DNA from: Geoalkalibacter_A sp034189505
GTDB lineage: Bacteria; Desulfobacterota; Desulfuromonadia; Desulfuromonadales; Geoalkalibacteraceae
Assembly: GCA_034189505.1 (NCBI GenBank)
Contig: JAXHUR010000003.1
Span: 4,990 to 68,989 of the forward strand
Length of the DNA: 64,000 nucleotides
Direction: 5' to 3'
Each line of letters begins with the position of its first letter. Within the stretch, counting starts at the first letter, position 1. The position numbers and the translations under genes were made by a program. The notes beneath the pieces were generated by a model. That model was not told the DNA's origin. It did no database searches and saw only the letters and a program-made list of their open reading frames with translations. Shown here piece by piece: positions 50,546 to 61,606 of this stretch.

Positions 50546-50929
50546 ATGGATTTTCCAGAGGAACTCAAGTACACCGAAGAACATGAATGGGTGCTGGTCG
50601 AGGATGACGTCGTCTCCGTCGGTATCACGGACTTTGCCCAGGACTCTCTGGGCGATATCGTTTTTGTTGAACTTCCGGAGGTCGGTGCGCGGGTCGAGGC
50701 GGGCAAGGCTTTCGGGGTGGTGGAATCCGTCAAAGCCGTTTCCGACATTTATTCCCCGGTGACAGGGGAGGTGGTCGAAGTCAACGAGGAATTGCCTGAC
50801 GAACCGGAAGTCCTCAATACCTCTCCCTACGAAGATGGCTGGATGGTCAAGATCCGCTACAGCGAGCCCGAGGAGCTTGATGAGCTGCTGGACGCCGACG
50901 CCTACCGTGAGCTGACCGAAGAAGAATAG
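50546..50929 (+). CDS. gcvH: glycine cleavage H protein
   Basis: 127 aa lipoyl carrier. KYTEEHEWVLVEDDVVSVGITDFAQDSLGDIVFVELPEVG (in part) and the lipoylation site FGVVESVKAVSDIYSPV with the Lys at the hairpin tip. C-terminal GWMVKIRYSEPEELDELL. Lies between gcvT and gcvPA. Good ribosome site. Confidence 0.97.
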   Translation: MDFPEELKYTEEHEWVLVEDDVVSVGITDFAQDSLGDIVFVELPEVGARVEAGKAFGVVESVKAVSDIYSPVTGEVVEVNEELPDEPEVLNTSPYEDGWMVKIRYSEPEELDELLDADAYRELTEEE

Positions 50930-51004
50930 CGCTTTCAGCCTGAAAGAATCACATCGGTGTAGCGGTTCCTGTAAGTGCTTTTCAACCTCAGGGAGGGTTC
51001 GTTC

Positions 51005-52350
51005 ATGCGCTATATCCCCCATAACGAAGAAGATGTGCAGCGGATGCTCGATGCCATCGGCGTTGATACGCTGGAGAGTCTTTTTGAAGAGGTTCCGTCG
51101 TCACTGCGCCATAACGCTCCCCTTAATCTGCCGGCAGCCAGGGCGGAGCCCGACCTGCTTGCCGAACTTGCCAGAATGGCGCGCTGCAACGGAGCGGGTG
51201 GCACCCGCCGAACCTTTCTTGGCGCCGGCGCCTATGACCATTTCATTCCCGCAGTGGTGGACCACCTGCTGAGCCGCAGTGAGTTTTATACCGCCTATAC
51301 CCCCTACCAGCCCGAAATCAGCCAGGGAACTCTGCAGGCGATTTTCGAATTCCAGACTCTGATCTGCCAGTTGACCGGCATGGAGGTGGCTAACGCCTCC
51401 ATGTATGACGGCGCCTCGAGCTGTGCGGAAGCGGTGCTGATGGCGCGCCGCGTTACGCGAAGGCGCAAGGTAATTCTATCCCGTGCCCTGCACCCCGATT
51501 ACCTGGAAACGATCCGCACCTACGGGCGCTATCTCGACATGGAGTGGGTCGATCTGCCCTTCGGCGAAGATGGCGCTTTCGATCCCGACGCGCTGTCGCG
51601 ACTGCTGGATGAAGAGTGTGCGGCGGTGGTTGTCGGCTACCCCAATTTTTTCGGTGTGATGGAAGACCTGGCGGCGGTTTCCCAATCGGCGCACGAACAT
51701 GGTGCCCGCCTTGTCGTCGCGGTACAGGAGCCTTTGTCCCTGGGACTGTTCAAATCTCCGGGTGAACTAGGCGCCGATATTGTTGTGGGTGAAGGGCAGA
51801 GTTTCGGAATGCCCCTTTCCTATGGCGGCCCCTACCTTGGTTTTTTCGCAGCGCGTGAGGCCGATGTGCGCAATCTGCCCGGACGGCTGGTCGGCGAAAC
51901 CGTCGATACGGAAGGACGGCGCGGATTCGTGCTGACCCTCGCGACCCGGGAGCAGCACATCCGCCGGGAAAAAGCCACATCCAACATCTGCTCCAACCAG
52001 GGATTGTGCGCCCTGGCCGCGACCATCTACCTCGCCCTGCTGGGGCGCCAGGGCCTGCCCGAACTGGCCCGGCACAATTATTCCAAGGCCTGCTACGCGC
52101 GGGATAGAATTGCCGCCATTGACGGCTACACGCTCCCTTTCAGCGCTTCGGTGTTCAATGAGTTTGTTGTCGAAGGGCCCAGGGCCGCCGAGGGGATTCT
52201 GCAGAAACTGCAGGAGCGTGACATCCTGGGTGGCGTCGCCCTGTCGCGGTGGTTCTCCGAAATGTCGAACCGCTTCCTGGTTTGCGTCACCGAGCGCAAC
52301 AGTCGCGAGGATATTGATGCCCTGGTAGAGGCTCTGGCTGGAGGTGAGGT

Positions 52351-52354
<4 letters not shown>
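51005..52354 (+). CDS. gcvPA: glycine dehydrogenase subunit 1 (GcvPA)
   Basis: N-terminal half of the P protein, found as a separate chain in many anaerobes and Firmicutes. 449 aa from ATG 51005 (GGGAGG upstream). YIPHNEEDVQRMLDAIGV, LGAGAYDHFIPAVVDHLLSR, YTPYQPEISQGTLQAIFEFQ (in part), NASMYDGASSCAEAVLMA and KATSNICSNQGLCALAATIYL. Overlaps gcvPB by an ATGA junction, so the two subunits are made together. Confidence 0.96.
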
Positions 52355-53808
<1,454 letters not shown>

Positions 53809-53817
53809 CTCCATACT

Positions 53818-54771
53818 CTATCTGCCGCCATGCACAAAGGGCCGGCCACCCAGGGTGTACTGAAAAAAGGCGAAAATGGTCAGCGTTTCTTCCTCGTAGG
53901 CGCGGGGCAGGGGACCATAGGAGGCCCCCGTCCAGACGGCACGAATCGCTTCACGATCAAGGGTGTTCGAGCCGGACGACTCCTCCAGCTTGACGCTTTC
54001 AACGCTGCCGTCGCGACGCACCGTGATGCGCAGCAGGGTGGTGCCCTGCTCGCCGCGCTCCGCCGCCTTGATGGGATAATTCCACACGCCGTAAATGTTG
54101 GCTTTGAACCGCTGGAAAAAGGAGATCAGCAGATCCTTCTCGGTGTCCAGCCAGATGGCATCGCCCTCGGCAACGTCAGGCCGCCTCTTGCGGCGCTCTT
54201 CTCCCGTAATGCGACTGGCGGTGCTCTGCGGCAGGTCGAGCAGGTCGTCGATTTTGGGCAGCGGCTGGTCTGGAGCTGCCGGAGCGGCTTTTTGGGACGA
54301 GGGCCTGTCGACGGCCGACGGTGCCAGTTCCGCCTCATGTTTTTCAGCGGGGCGTTCAATCGGTTTGGCCGTTTCTGCGGGTTCTGCCTTCTTTGGTTTC
54401 GGCTCGGTCTCCTGTGGCTCAGGTTTTGGAGTCGGCCGGGGGGGCGAGGGCGCCGGAGGGGCTGTCGGCGCCATATCGTCCGTATCCTCACCTTTGGGTG
54501 CGGTTTCCTTTTCAACCTGCATGTCCTGCGGTCCCAGCCGTTTTGCCGGCTCTTTCCGCGGCTCAGGCGGCTCCGGTTGCGGCGGGATGTCGAGTTCCCG
54601 GGGCCGGGTTTCTTCCTGAGGTGGACGCACTTCCACCATGACCGGCTCGTCCCGGTCCGGCGTCGGCAGCAGGGTTTTCTCCGGAATCAGCAGCAGAAGC
54701 AGCAGATGCAGCGCGATGGACAGTGGAATGGACCACCAGAGAAAAGATATTTTTCGACTGCGAAAATTCAT
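53818..54771 (-). CDS. TonB-family energy transducer
   Basis: 317 aa. N-terminal membrane helix (SFLWWSIPLSIALHLLLLLLIP), a long Pro/Glu/Lys-rich spacer of about 150 residues that would span the periplasm, and a C-terminal TonB domain (YGVWNYPIKAAERGEQGTTLLRITVRRDG in part, then VKLEESSGSNTLDREAIRAV). No exbB/exbD is adjacent, so it may use distant partners. Transfers proton-motive energy to outer-membrane receptors. Confidence 0.87.
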   Translation of the reverse strand: MNFRSRKISFLWWSIPLSIALHLLLLLLIPEKTLLPTPDRDEPVMVEVRPPQEETRPRELDIPPQPEPPEPRKEPAKRLGPQDMQVEKETAPKGEDTDDMAPTAPPAPSPPRPTPKPEPQETEPKPKKAEPAETAKPIERPAEKHEAELAPSAVDRPSSQKAAPAAPDQPLPKIDDLLDLPQSTASRITGEERRKRRPDVAEGDAIWLDTEKDLLISFFQRFKANIYGVWNYPIKAAERGEQGTTLLRITVRRDGSVESVKLEESSGSNTLDREAIRAVWTGASYGPLPRAYEEETLTIFAFFQYTLGGRPFVHGGR

Positions 54772-54899
54772 GAAAACCGGTTCGTGGTTGATAAAATGAC
54801 AAGCAGCATTCGATTATACCCGAAACCGGCAGATTCTCACCAGCCCGTGGTGTAAAATTTCACCGGGATGAATTTGTCCGATGAAGAGCGGCCATAGGG

Positions 54900-54928
54900 T
54901 TGACCGCCTTCAAGGCATCGGGTATAAC
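54900..54928 (+). promoter_or_regulatory. probable pta promoter
   Basis: TTGACC (54900-54905), a 17-base spacer and TATAAC (54923-54928), 43 bases before the pta ATG. Confidence 0.6.
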
Positions 54929-54971
54929 TTCAGGCACCGATTTAAAACTTTGTTTTGGAGGAGGAAATTCT

Positions 54972-55973
54972 ATGCACCTGGTGGATCAGATCAAGGAAAA
55001 AGCGCGACAGAGTCTGCAGACGGTCGTCCTGCCCGAAGGATATGACGATCGCATGGTGCAGGCTGCGGGCCGCATTGTCAAGGACGGACTGGCCAGGGTC
55101 GTGCTGCTCGGCGACCCGGATGCACTGCAGGGTAAGGCCTCTGAGTTGGGTTGCTCTCTCGATGGCGTTACCCTGGAGAACCCCAAGACCTCGGATAAGC
55201 TCGATGGTTATGTGGCGGAACTGGTCGAATTGCGCAAGAAAAAAGGCTTGACCGATGAAGAGGCCCGCAAGATTCTTACCGGCGACGACAACCTCTATTT
55301 CGGCGCGATGATGGTTCACAAGGGCGACGCCGGGGGCGCTGTTGCCGGGGCCTATAATACGACTGGCGACGTTCTGCGTGCCGCGTTCCAGGTGATTGGC
55401 ACCGCGCCGGGAATGAAAACGGTCTCCTCGGTGTTCCTGATGGTCACCAAAACCCCTGAGTTCGGTGAAAACGGCACTATCCTTTTTGCCGACTGTGCGG
55501 TCAACCCCAACCCCGACGCCCAGGCCCTGGCGGAGATCGCCCTGGCGACCGCCAGTAGCTGCAAGAGTTTCCTTGGTGTCGATGCGCGGGTAGGCATGCT
55601 GTCGTTCTCAACCAAGGGCAGCGCTCAGCACGACGATGTGGATAAAGTGCTCAAGGCTCTGGAGATTGCCAAAGCGGCTGACCCGTCACTGCAGATCGAT
55701 GGCGAACTTCAGGCCGATGCAGCACTGCTGCCCAAGGTCGGTGAGAAAAAAGCGCCCGGCTCACCAGTGGCCGGTAAAGCCAACACGCTGATCTTCCCCG
55801 ATCTCGATGCCGGCAATATCGGTTACAAACTGGTGGAGCGCCTGGCCGGCGCCGAGGCCGTCGGGCCCATCATTCAGGGGCTGGCCAAGCCGGTCAATGA
55901 TCTCTCGCGGGGCTGCTCCGTCGATGATATCGTTTCCGTGGCTGCCATTACCGCGGTTCAGGCACAGGGATAA
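54972..55973 (+). CDS. pta: phosphate acetyltransferase
   Basis: Acetyl-CoA + Pi to acetyl phosphate + CoA. 333 aa from ATG 54972 (GGAGGAGG upstream), the short class I Pta without regulatory domain. VVLPEGYDDRMVQAAGRIV, LYFGAMMVHKGDAGGAVAGA, VFLMVTKTPEFGENGTILFAD (in part), CAVNPNPDAQALAEIA and GELQADAALLP. Works with AckA to make ATP from acetyl-CoA or to activate acetate. Confidence 0.97.
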   Translation: MHLVDQIKEKARQSLQTVVLPEGYDDRMVQAAGRIVKDGLARVVLLGDPDALQGKASELGCSLDGVTLENPKTSDKLDGYVAELVELRKKKGLTDEEARKILTGDDNLYFGAMMVHKGDAGGAVAGAYNTTGDVLRAAFQVIGTAPGMKTVSSVFLMVTKTPEFGENGTILFADCAVNPNPDAQALAEIALATASSCKSFLGVDARVGMLSFSTKGSAQHDDVDKVLKALEIAKAADPSLQIDGELQADAALLPKVGEKKAPGSPVAGKANTLIFPDLDAGNIGYKLVERLAGAEAVGPIIQGLAKPVNDLSRGCSVDDIVSVAAITAVQAQG

Positions 55974-56012
55974 CCCATAAGGAACAGAAGCCTTTTGCCG
56001 TAGGCACAGATA

Positions 56013-56056
56013 AAACAGCAAAGGCCGGAGGGAAGATTCTCCGGCCTTTGCTGTTT
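56013..56056. terminator. shared terminator between convergent pta and ackA
   Basis: A perfect 18-bp stem (56013-56030 with 56039-56056) with A and T runs in its arms, 40 bases after pta and 24 bases after ackA. Serves both genes. Confidence 0.9.
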
Positions 56057-56079
56057 ATGATCGTTGTTTTGAAGCGCGG

Positions 56080-57345
56080 TTATTTGCGCTGGAACTCCTT
56101 GTGGCAGAAGCTGTAGTCGAACTTCATGTGATCGGTATAGGTGCCTTCCAGAATTGCCACGACATCCTCGGTAAAGACCAACTCTTCGTCGGTGGGGATG
56201 ACAAACACCTTGACCTTTGAATCAGGGGTGGTAATGATATTTTCCGTCTTGCGGGTCTGGGTGTTGCGGTTCTTTTCCCGGTCGAGAATGATCCCCATGA
56301 ACTCCAGTCCTTCGAGGGCTTTTTCGCGGATCTGCCAGGCCATCTCACCGACCCCGGCGGTAAAGACAACAGCATCAATCCCACCGACTGCGGCGGCGTA
56401 GGCGCCGATATATTTCTTCAAACGGTAGGCTTCGATCTCGAGGGCAAGGCGGCAGCGTTCATCGCCTTCCTCAATCCCCTCAAGCACGTCGCGCCGGTCA
56501 GTGTATTGACCGGTGACCCCAAGAACCCCTGATTTTTTATTCAAAATGGAGTCGATTTCTTTCGGCCCGAGATTCTCCTGCTGCTGAATGAACATGGGGA
56601 TGGCAGGATCAATATCTCCGCAGCGGGTGCCCATCATGGCACCTTCCAGCGGCGTCAGCCCCATGGAGGTATCCACCGAAATGCCGCCTTTGATGGCGGA
56701 ATGGCTGACGCCATTGCCGATATGCATGGTGATGATATTGCAGTCCCTGGGATCTTTGCCCAGCAGCACCGCCGCGCGCTTTGAGACATAAAGATGGCTG
56801 GTGCCGTGGAAGCCGTAGCGGCGTACGCCGTATTTGGTATACCACTCATGGGGCAGCGGGTAGGTATAGGCATGCTCCGGCATAGTCTGGTGAAATGCGG
56901 TGTCGAAAATTGCCACATGAGGGACGTCAGGCAGAACCGAGAGTGCAGCCTCAATGCCGGCAATATTCGGCGGATTGTGCAAAGGTGCCAGATGCTGGAC
57001 CTCTCTGATGCCGGCAAGAACTTCATCATCGATCATCACGGAGCGGGTGAACTTTTCGCCGCCATGCACCACGCGATGCCCAACGGCAGAAATTTCGTCA
57101 ATCTCTTTAACCACACCATGTTCGGCGTCGGCCAGAATTTTGATAATCAGGTGAATGGCCGTTTCATGCGAGGGGCATTCGTATTCTTCGCGATAGGTTT
57201 CTCGACCAGGGACTTCGTGGACGATGAAAGAATCTCCCACAGTTACACGCTCAACCATCCCTTTGGCAATGACCTCCCCGCGATTCCAGTCAAAAAGCTG
57301 GTACTTGACGGACGAGCTGCCGCAATTGAGAGCCAGAATATCCAT
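56080..57345 (-). CDS. ackA: acetate kinase
   Basis: Acetyl phosphate + ADP to acetate + ATP, reversible. 421 aa from ATG 57345 (GAGGA upstream); the longer open frame adds 38 unlikely residues. MDILALNCGSSSVKYQLFDW, GHRVVHGGEKF, HNPPNIAGIEA, HVAIFDTAFHQTMPEHAYTY (in part), RRYGFHGTSHLYVSKRA and ITMHIGNGVSH. Family-typical. It converges on pta instead of following it in an operon, so the two are regulated separately. Confidence 0.97.
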   Translation of the reverse strand: MDILALNCGSSSVKYQLFDWNRGEVIAKGMVERVTVGDSFIVHEVPGRETYREEYECPSHETAIHLIIKILADAEHGVVKEIDEISAVGHRVVHGGEKFTRSVMIDDEVLAGIREVQHLAPLHNPPNIAGIEAALSVLPDVPHVAIFDTAFHQTMPEHAYTYPLPHEWYTKYGVRRYGFHGTSHLYVSKRAAVLLGKDPRDCNIITMHIGNGVSHSAIKGGISVDTSMGLTPLEGAMMGTRCGDIDPAIPMFIQQQENLGPKEIDSILNKKSGVLGVTGQYTDRRDVLEGIEEGDERCRLALEIEAYRLKKYIGAYAAAVGGIDAVVFTAGVGEMAWQIREKALEGLEFMGIILDREKNRNTQTRKTENIITTPDSKVKVFVIPTDEELVFTEDVVAILEGTYTDHMKFDYSFCHKEFQRK

Positions 57346-57620
57346 AAATAAGTGATCCTCCTCGTCTGAAAGCCTACCGCCTGCGAGCCCGGCAAAACGA
57401 CGTTTACATTTTTCTTGTCGCTTCCCCATTGCCGCTGGCCCGTCGAAGGGCAGGCGCATTTATCCTGAAATATTAAAAGCGAAAAAACGTTATAAAAGAT
57501 ATAATATGGGGTGCTTTATTGCAAGAATTTTCCTGGTGCTCGGGAAAAAGGTGTTTGGGGTGGACATTCATCGGGCGTTTATTGTAAACTCCATCGAAAA
57601 TCATCTGAGGAGGAGATACC

Positions 57621-57791
57621 ATGGCTTACACAATCAACGACGAATGCATTAATTGTGGTGCTTGCGACCCGACCTGCCCGGTCGAGGCCATCAGCGAGCA
57701 GGGCGACAAGCGCGTTATCGACGCCGACACCTGCACCGATTGCGGCGCATGTGTTGACAGCTGCCCGGTCGACGCGATTCACCCTGCCTGA
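57621..57791 (+). CDS. 2[4Fe-4S] ferredoxin
   Basis: 56 aa, strong ribosome site (GAGGAGGAGAT). Two classic motifs: CINCGACDPTCP and CTDCGACVDSCP, as in clostridial-type ferredoxins. Low-potential electron carrier, for example for pyruvate:ferredoxin oxidoreductase or the Fe-S enzymes encoded nearby. Single-gene unit with its own terminator. Confidence 0.97.
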   Translation: MAYTINDECINCGACDPTCPVEAISEQGDKRVIDADTCTDCGACVDSCPVDAIHPA

Positions 57792-57811
57792 TTGGGTTTT
57801 CGCACAGTTGG

Positions 57812-57843
57812 AAAGGGGCGGCTTTGGCCGCCCCTTTGCTTTT
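57812..57843 (+). terminator. terminator after ferredoxin
   Basis: An 11-bp perfect stem (57812-57822 with 57827-57837), loop TTTG, followed by GCTTTT. Confidence 0.9.
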
Positions 57844-57909
57844 GGAGCGTTCGGTGTCGTTGAGGCTTAAACTGAGATACTCCTCGGGTGAGAGTGGAGG
57901 CATATAAGT

Positions 57910-58137
57910 ATGTTTGGATTGGGTACAACAGAACTTATTATTATCCTGGTGCTTGTCATGGTCATTTTCGGGGCGGGAAAACTGCCGGATATTGGAAATG
58001 CCCTGGGCAAGGGGATACGCAATTTCAAGAAGTCAGTCGAGCATGACGATGAGATTGATATCACGCCAAAAGAAGGTGAAGATGCGGACGGGGATAAAAA
58101 AAAGAGTGAAGACGCAACCGGCGACAAAAAAGACTAG
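57910..58137 (+). CDS. tatA: twin-arginine translocase TatA/E
   Basis: 75 aa. An N-terminal membrane helix (TTELIIILVLVMVIFGAGKL) is followed by the FGxxKLPD-type hinge (GAGKLPDIGNALGKGIRNFKKSV) and a charged Asp/Lys-rich tail. Forms the Tat pore. Twin-arginine substrates are encoded in the window (DUF362 protein). No tatB/tatC is adjacent. Ribosome site GTGGAGG. Confidence 0.93.
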   Translation: MFGLGTTELIIILVLVMVIFGAGKLPDIGNALGKGIRNFKKSVEHDDEIDITPKEGEDADGDKKKSEDATGDKKD

Positions 58138-58179
58138 TCTTGCCTTCAGCAGCACCTGAGAGTTTAAAAAACAGTGAAT

Positions 58180-58217
58180 AAAAAAGCCGCGTCCTCTCTG
58201 AAGGCAGCGGCTTTTTT
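58180..58217. terminator. terminator between tatA and the DUF3426 gene
   Basis: AAAAAAGCCGC (58180-58190) pairs with GCGGCTTTTTT (58207-58217). A and T runs on both sides make it usable from both directions; it is downstream of both convergent genes. Confidence 0.88.
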
Positions 58218-58238
58218 GCTTGCATTTTTTAGCGGGGT

Positions 58239-59612
58239 TTACTGTTGGGAATCCGCTGGAGTGGCCGGTCTGGAATCGACCACTTCGACCGTGAATTCGG
58301 CCACGCCTTCCGGCAGATTGCGGAACACGATGGTAAAGGGGATCGAGTCGCTCGGAGCCACATTGAGGTTGGAGAGGTGGTCGCCGAACTGGTTGGTCAT
58401 GGCTTCTTCGATTTTGCTGTACGGCAGGGTGCTCAGCTGTTCTTCGGTCAGGGCATTGCCGCCGAAGACCGTCTGCTGCATGACCGGTTTTCCCGCCTCA
58501 TTGAAAATGACCCCTTTGATCTGAATGGTCGAGCGTGGCTCTTCATAGAGATTGCGGGCGCGACCGTGGATGACGAACAATTCTCCCGCCTGTTCGTTCT
58601 GCACAAAAGAGGCGGTGTAGTCGTTGAGTTCTATGCGGCCGACCGAGGCAACCGGTTCGGATTTGCTGCTGGTCAACTCCAGCAGCATACGTTCAAAAGC
58701 CTGGGGCCCCTGTTTCCAGAAAAGATACCCGGTTACAGCCGTCAGAATAATCAGGACAATCAGGAAAAAGATCATCAGTGAGGCCACCGGGTTCCTGCGT
58801 TGCGGTACTGCGGCCTCGAATTGCTCTCTGCCTGTTTCCTCTGCCGCGTCTGCCGTCTCCGGTTCAGGATTGTCCTCGACCGAGGCAACTTCATCGAGCA
58901 GGTCGTCGTCAGTTCCGGCAGTCCGAGGCTCTTCGAAGCTGAACATGGGCGCATCGGCCGCAGTTTCCTCTTCTTCCGGCAGTTCCAGCGCATTCTCCTG
59001 AAGCCGCTCTACTTCCGGCTTTTCTTCGGCCGGCTCAAACGTGAAGTCTTCTTCCTCCCGTTTTCTGTCCGGCTGATCCGTTTCGCCGAATTCCTCTTCC
59101 TCCTGGTCAGGGGAAAGTCCAAAACTGAATTCACCGAAGCTGCCGTCCTCGAAAGAACTCTCGCTATCTTCTTTTTGTGCGTGCTGCAGAGACAGATCTT
59201 CGGGCTTCTCTTCTACCGGCAGATCCCAGGATTGCTCCCGGTCGAGAGATTGTTTAAATGCCGGCTCTTCTTCATCCATGGAAGTGGCGGTGAGCTTGCC
59301 CGATTCCTGCTCGGTCCCCGGCTCTGTTTCTTTCAGTCCCAAAGTTTCGTTCGGAGTCCCGGATTCACTGGCGGTGGGGGGCGGTGTCCTCTTCCTTTGG
59401 GGATCGCTGACCTCGAATTGATCGGGTGTAAATCCCTCTTCTTTTTCCCGGGTCTGAGGGATGAACCCGAGATCATCGGGTTCTTGGGGCGGGGGAGGAG
59501 TGGCGAAAAAAATCTGCTTGCAACGCGCACATCGCGCCTTAATCCCCTCCGGGCGCATTTTCTCTTCAGACAGGCGGAAGCGGGTGCCGCACTTTTCACA
59601 TTGAATGATCAT
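58239..59612 (-). CDS. MJ0042-type zinc-finger and DUF3426 membrane protein
   Basis: 457 aa. N-terminal zinc finger IIQCEKCGTRFRLSEEKM with CARCKQIFFATPP (two CxxC pairs), a ~200-residue very acidic Glu/Pro-rich linker, one membrane helix (VASLMIFFLIVLIILTAVTGYLF), and a C-terminal DUF3426 beta-sandwich (GRIELNDYTASFVQNEQAGELFVIHG in part, PFTIVFRNLPEGVAEFTVEVV). Found widely in delta- and betaproteobacteria; function unknown. Upstream neighbour hpt lies 27 bases before the start, so they may be cotranscribed. Confidence 0.85.
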   Translation of the reverse strand: MIIQCEKCGTRFRLSEEKMRPEGIKARCARCKQIFFATPPPPQEPDDLGFIPQTREKEEGFTPDQFEVSDPQRKRTPPPTASESGTPNETLGLKETEPGTEQESGKLTATSMDEEEPAFKQSLDREQSWDLPVEEKPEDLSLQHAQKEDSESSFEDGSFGEFSFGLSPDQEEEEFGETDQPDRKREEEDFTFEPAEEKPEVERLQENALELPEEEETAADAPMFSFEEPRTAGTDDDLLDEVASVEDNPEPETADAAEETGREQFEAAVPQRRNPVASLMIFFLIVLIILTAVTGYLFWKQGPQAFERMLLELTSSKSEPVASVGRIELNDYTASFVQNEQAGELFVIHGRARNLYEEPRSTIQIKGVIFNEAGKPVMQQTVFGGNALTEEQLSTLPYSKIEEAMTNQFGDHLSNLNVAPSDSIPFTIVFRNLPEGVAEFTVEVVDSRPATPADSQQ

Positions 59613-59639
59613 CGAGGTGGTTCTCCCTTGATCTCGGGA

Positions 59640-60164
59640 TCAGGATTTCACCAGGTAAATATCCGGCAGTTGACGGTATCTTTCGTCGTGATCCATCCCG
59701 TAGCCGACAATAAAACCATCCTCCATGGTGATGCCGACATAATCGGCTTCGAACTCGACTTCGCGCCGAGCTCGTTTGTCGATCAGGGTACAGATTCGCA
59801 ACGTGCGCGGATTCTGGTTGAGTAACTTGTTATAGAGTGATGTCAGAGTATAGCCGCTGTCGACGATGTCCTCAACAATAATGACATCCCGGCCACGGAT
59901 GGGAGTTTCGAGATGGGAGCGAAATTCAACAATTCCGGAACTCTGAGTTCCGGAGCCGTAGCTGGCCAGGCGAACAAAATCCACCGACGCTTTTATGGGG
60001 AGTGCCCGCAGCAGATCCGCCGCGAAGATCAGCGACCCTTTCAGCACCACGACCAGCAGCACTTCGCGCTCACTGTAATCGCGGCCGATCTGTTGTGCGA
60101 GTCGATTGACTTCCTGTGCTATGCGGTCTCGGGGGTAGAGTATTTCCAAGCGTGCGTCGCTCAT
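59640..60164 (-). CDS. hpt: hypoxanthine phosphoribosyltransferase
   Basis: Purine salvage: hypoxanthine/guanine + PRPP to IMP/GMP. 174 aa with LLVVVLKGSLIFAADLLRAL, the PRPP-binding loop VIIVEDIVDSGYTLTSLYN and the C-terminal hood FIVGYGMDHDERYRQLPDIY. Typical length. First gene of a possible two-gene unit with the DUF3426 protein. Confidence 0.96.
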   Translation of the reverse strand: MSDARLEILYPRDRIAQEVNRLAQQIGRDYSEREVLLVVVLKGSLIFAADLLRALPIKASVDFVRLASYGSGTQSSGIVEFRSHLETPIRGRDVIIVEDIVDSGYTLTSLYNKLLNQNPRTLRICTLIDKRARREVEFEADYVGITMEDGFIVGYGMDHDERYRQLPDIYLVKS

Positions 60165-60332
60165 AGTCGATTGATCCGAAAAATTAGATTTAATAAAGTT
60201 TTGTATAGCAAGAATCGACCTGTCGTGTCAATCAATACCTGCGCCGGAAAGGACTTTAAAGGATGGCGCGGGGAGGGAAATATGGTAGTATGGCTTGCTG
60301 ATAGAATATTCGCTTACGAAAGGAAAACACCC

Positions 60333-61022
60333 ATGTTGCAGCGATCACTTTTGTTGACTTTTTTACTTTTCTTCACCGCCGCTTCAACTGCTTTTACTGC
60401 TCAACCACGAATCGAGGTGGATTCGTCCGAATATAATTTCGGTTCCATTGAGGAGGGGGAAAAGGTCACGCATGTCTTTCGTTTTTCCAATACCGGCGAT
60501 GCTCCTCTCAATATTGAACGGGTCCGCTCCTCCTGTGGATGCACGGTGCCGCGATTGTCGGCTGAAGTCCTGGCGCCGGGAGATGTCGGCGAGGTTGAGG
60601 CGGTTTTTGACAGCCGCAGATTCAACGGACAGGTCGTAAAAACCATCTACCTCTATACCAATGACCCGCTGCACGATGTGGTGCAGTTATCCCTGCGTGG
60701 GAAAGTTAACAGGGTCATTGCCGCCGAACCGCCCCGTGTCGATTTTGGCGTGTTGAAATCCGGTGAGCAGAGGCAGACGCAGGTGCGCCTCGCCAACAAT
60801 GGCAGTGAGGCCATTGAGCTTGGCGATGTGACGGTAAGCAATCCTGCCGTCGAGGCAGAACTGCAAAGCGATGTTGTTGAGCCGGAAACGAGTGTGATTT
60901 TGACTTTGACCGTGATCCCGGAACAGGAGCAGGGGAGGTTGAGCGGATATGTCATTATCCCCACCAACCACCCATCGATCACGGAAATCCGCTTGCCGAT
61001 CTTTGGTACTGTTTCTCCCTGA
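60333..61022 (+). CDS. exported DUF1573 protein
   Basis: 229 aa from ATG 60333 (AAAGGAAAAC upstream). Signal peptide (LLLTFLLFFTAASTAFTA), then two Ig-like beta domains. The first has the DUF1573 signature YNFGSIEEGEKVTHVFRFSN with VRSSCGCTVP (CGC). The second is VDFGVLKSGEQRQTQVRLAN. Probably periplasmic; function unknown. Terminator follows. Confidence 0.85.
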   Translation: MLQRSLLLTFLLFFTAASTAFTAQPRIEVDSSEYNFGSIEEGEKVTHVFRFSNTGDAPLNIERVRSSCGCTVPRLSAEVLAPGDVGEVEAVFDSRRFNGQVVKTIYLYTNDPLHDVVQLSLRGKVNRVIAAEPPRVDFGVLKSGEQRQTQVRLANNGSEAIELGDVTVSNPAVEAELQSDVVEPETSVILTLTVIPEQEQGRLSGYVIIPTNHPSITEIRLPIFGTVSP

Positions 61023-61040
61023 TCCGCAGCAGTAAACAGC

Positions 61041-61090
61041 AGAAAAGCCGGAACCCCGACTTCGGTGCGGTTCCGGCTTTTCTGTTTTTT
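61041..61090 (+). terminator. terminator after DUF1573 gene
   Basis: A 15-bp stem (61041-61055 with 61069-61083) followed by GTTTTTT. It also lies just past the 3' end of the convergent ferritin-like gene. Confidence 0.9.
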
Positions 61091-61108
61091 ATGCGGTAAT
61101 GTCCGTGA

Positions 61109-61606
61109 TTATTCGCGAACGTAGGTGTCGATGTCGGTTTCATGAACCATGCCCATGAGGCGGGCATATTCCGACTCGATCAGCTCATAATGCTGGTGTG
61201 TCGATTTGGCGTTGGCCTCATAAACCGCTTTGACCTGAGGATCTTCAATTTTAGCTGCCATCTCACGCAGACTCTTTTCCAGATTCTGCTCCTTCTGCAT
61301 CGCCAGTTCCATGGCCTTGCGCTCGTTGAAATCGGAGATCAGGGCTTTCTCCATGTCGCTGAGCCATTCCCCGTCCTTGGCTGGGGCGGCATTGATGAAT
61401 GTTTCAAAATCCGATAGATCGGAGCCTTCATAGACATCGAAAAACTGCCTGGCGTGATCGCGTTCCTCGCGGGCCAGTAGTTCGAATACTTTCCTGGCTT
61501 CTGCGTTTTTCATGTTCTTGGCACCCAGAGCATAAAAATCCATCGCATTCTTTTCTGTCTGGACCGAGCGTTTGACCGCTTCCTGCAAATTAATTTTTTC
61601 CGCCAT
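61109..61606 (-). CDS. ferritin-like/rubrerythrin-type diiron protein
   Basis: 165 aa from ATG 61606 (AAAAGGAGAG upstream); the longer frame adds 41 unlikely residues. Four-helix bundle with repeated Glu ligands: TEKNAMDFYALGAKNMKNAE, LAREERDHARQFFDVY (ExxH) and AKSTHQHYELIESEYARL. No C-terminal rubredoxin domain (no CxxC), so it is the short ferritin-like type. Likely peroxide or oxygen protection, or iron handling. Confidence 0.87.
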   Translation of the reverse strand: MAEKINLQEAVKRSVQTEKNAMDFYALGAKNMKNAEARKVFELLAREERDHARQFFDVYEGSDLSDFETFINAAPAKDGEWLSDMEKALISDFNERKAMELAMQKEQNLEKSLREMAAKIEDPQVKAVYEANAKSTHQHYELIESEYARLMGMVHETDIDTYVRE

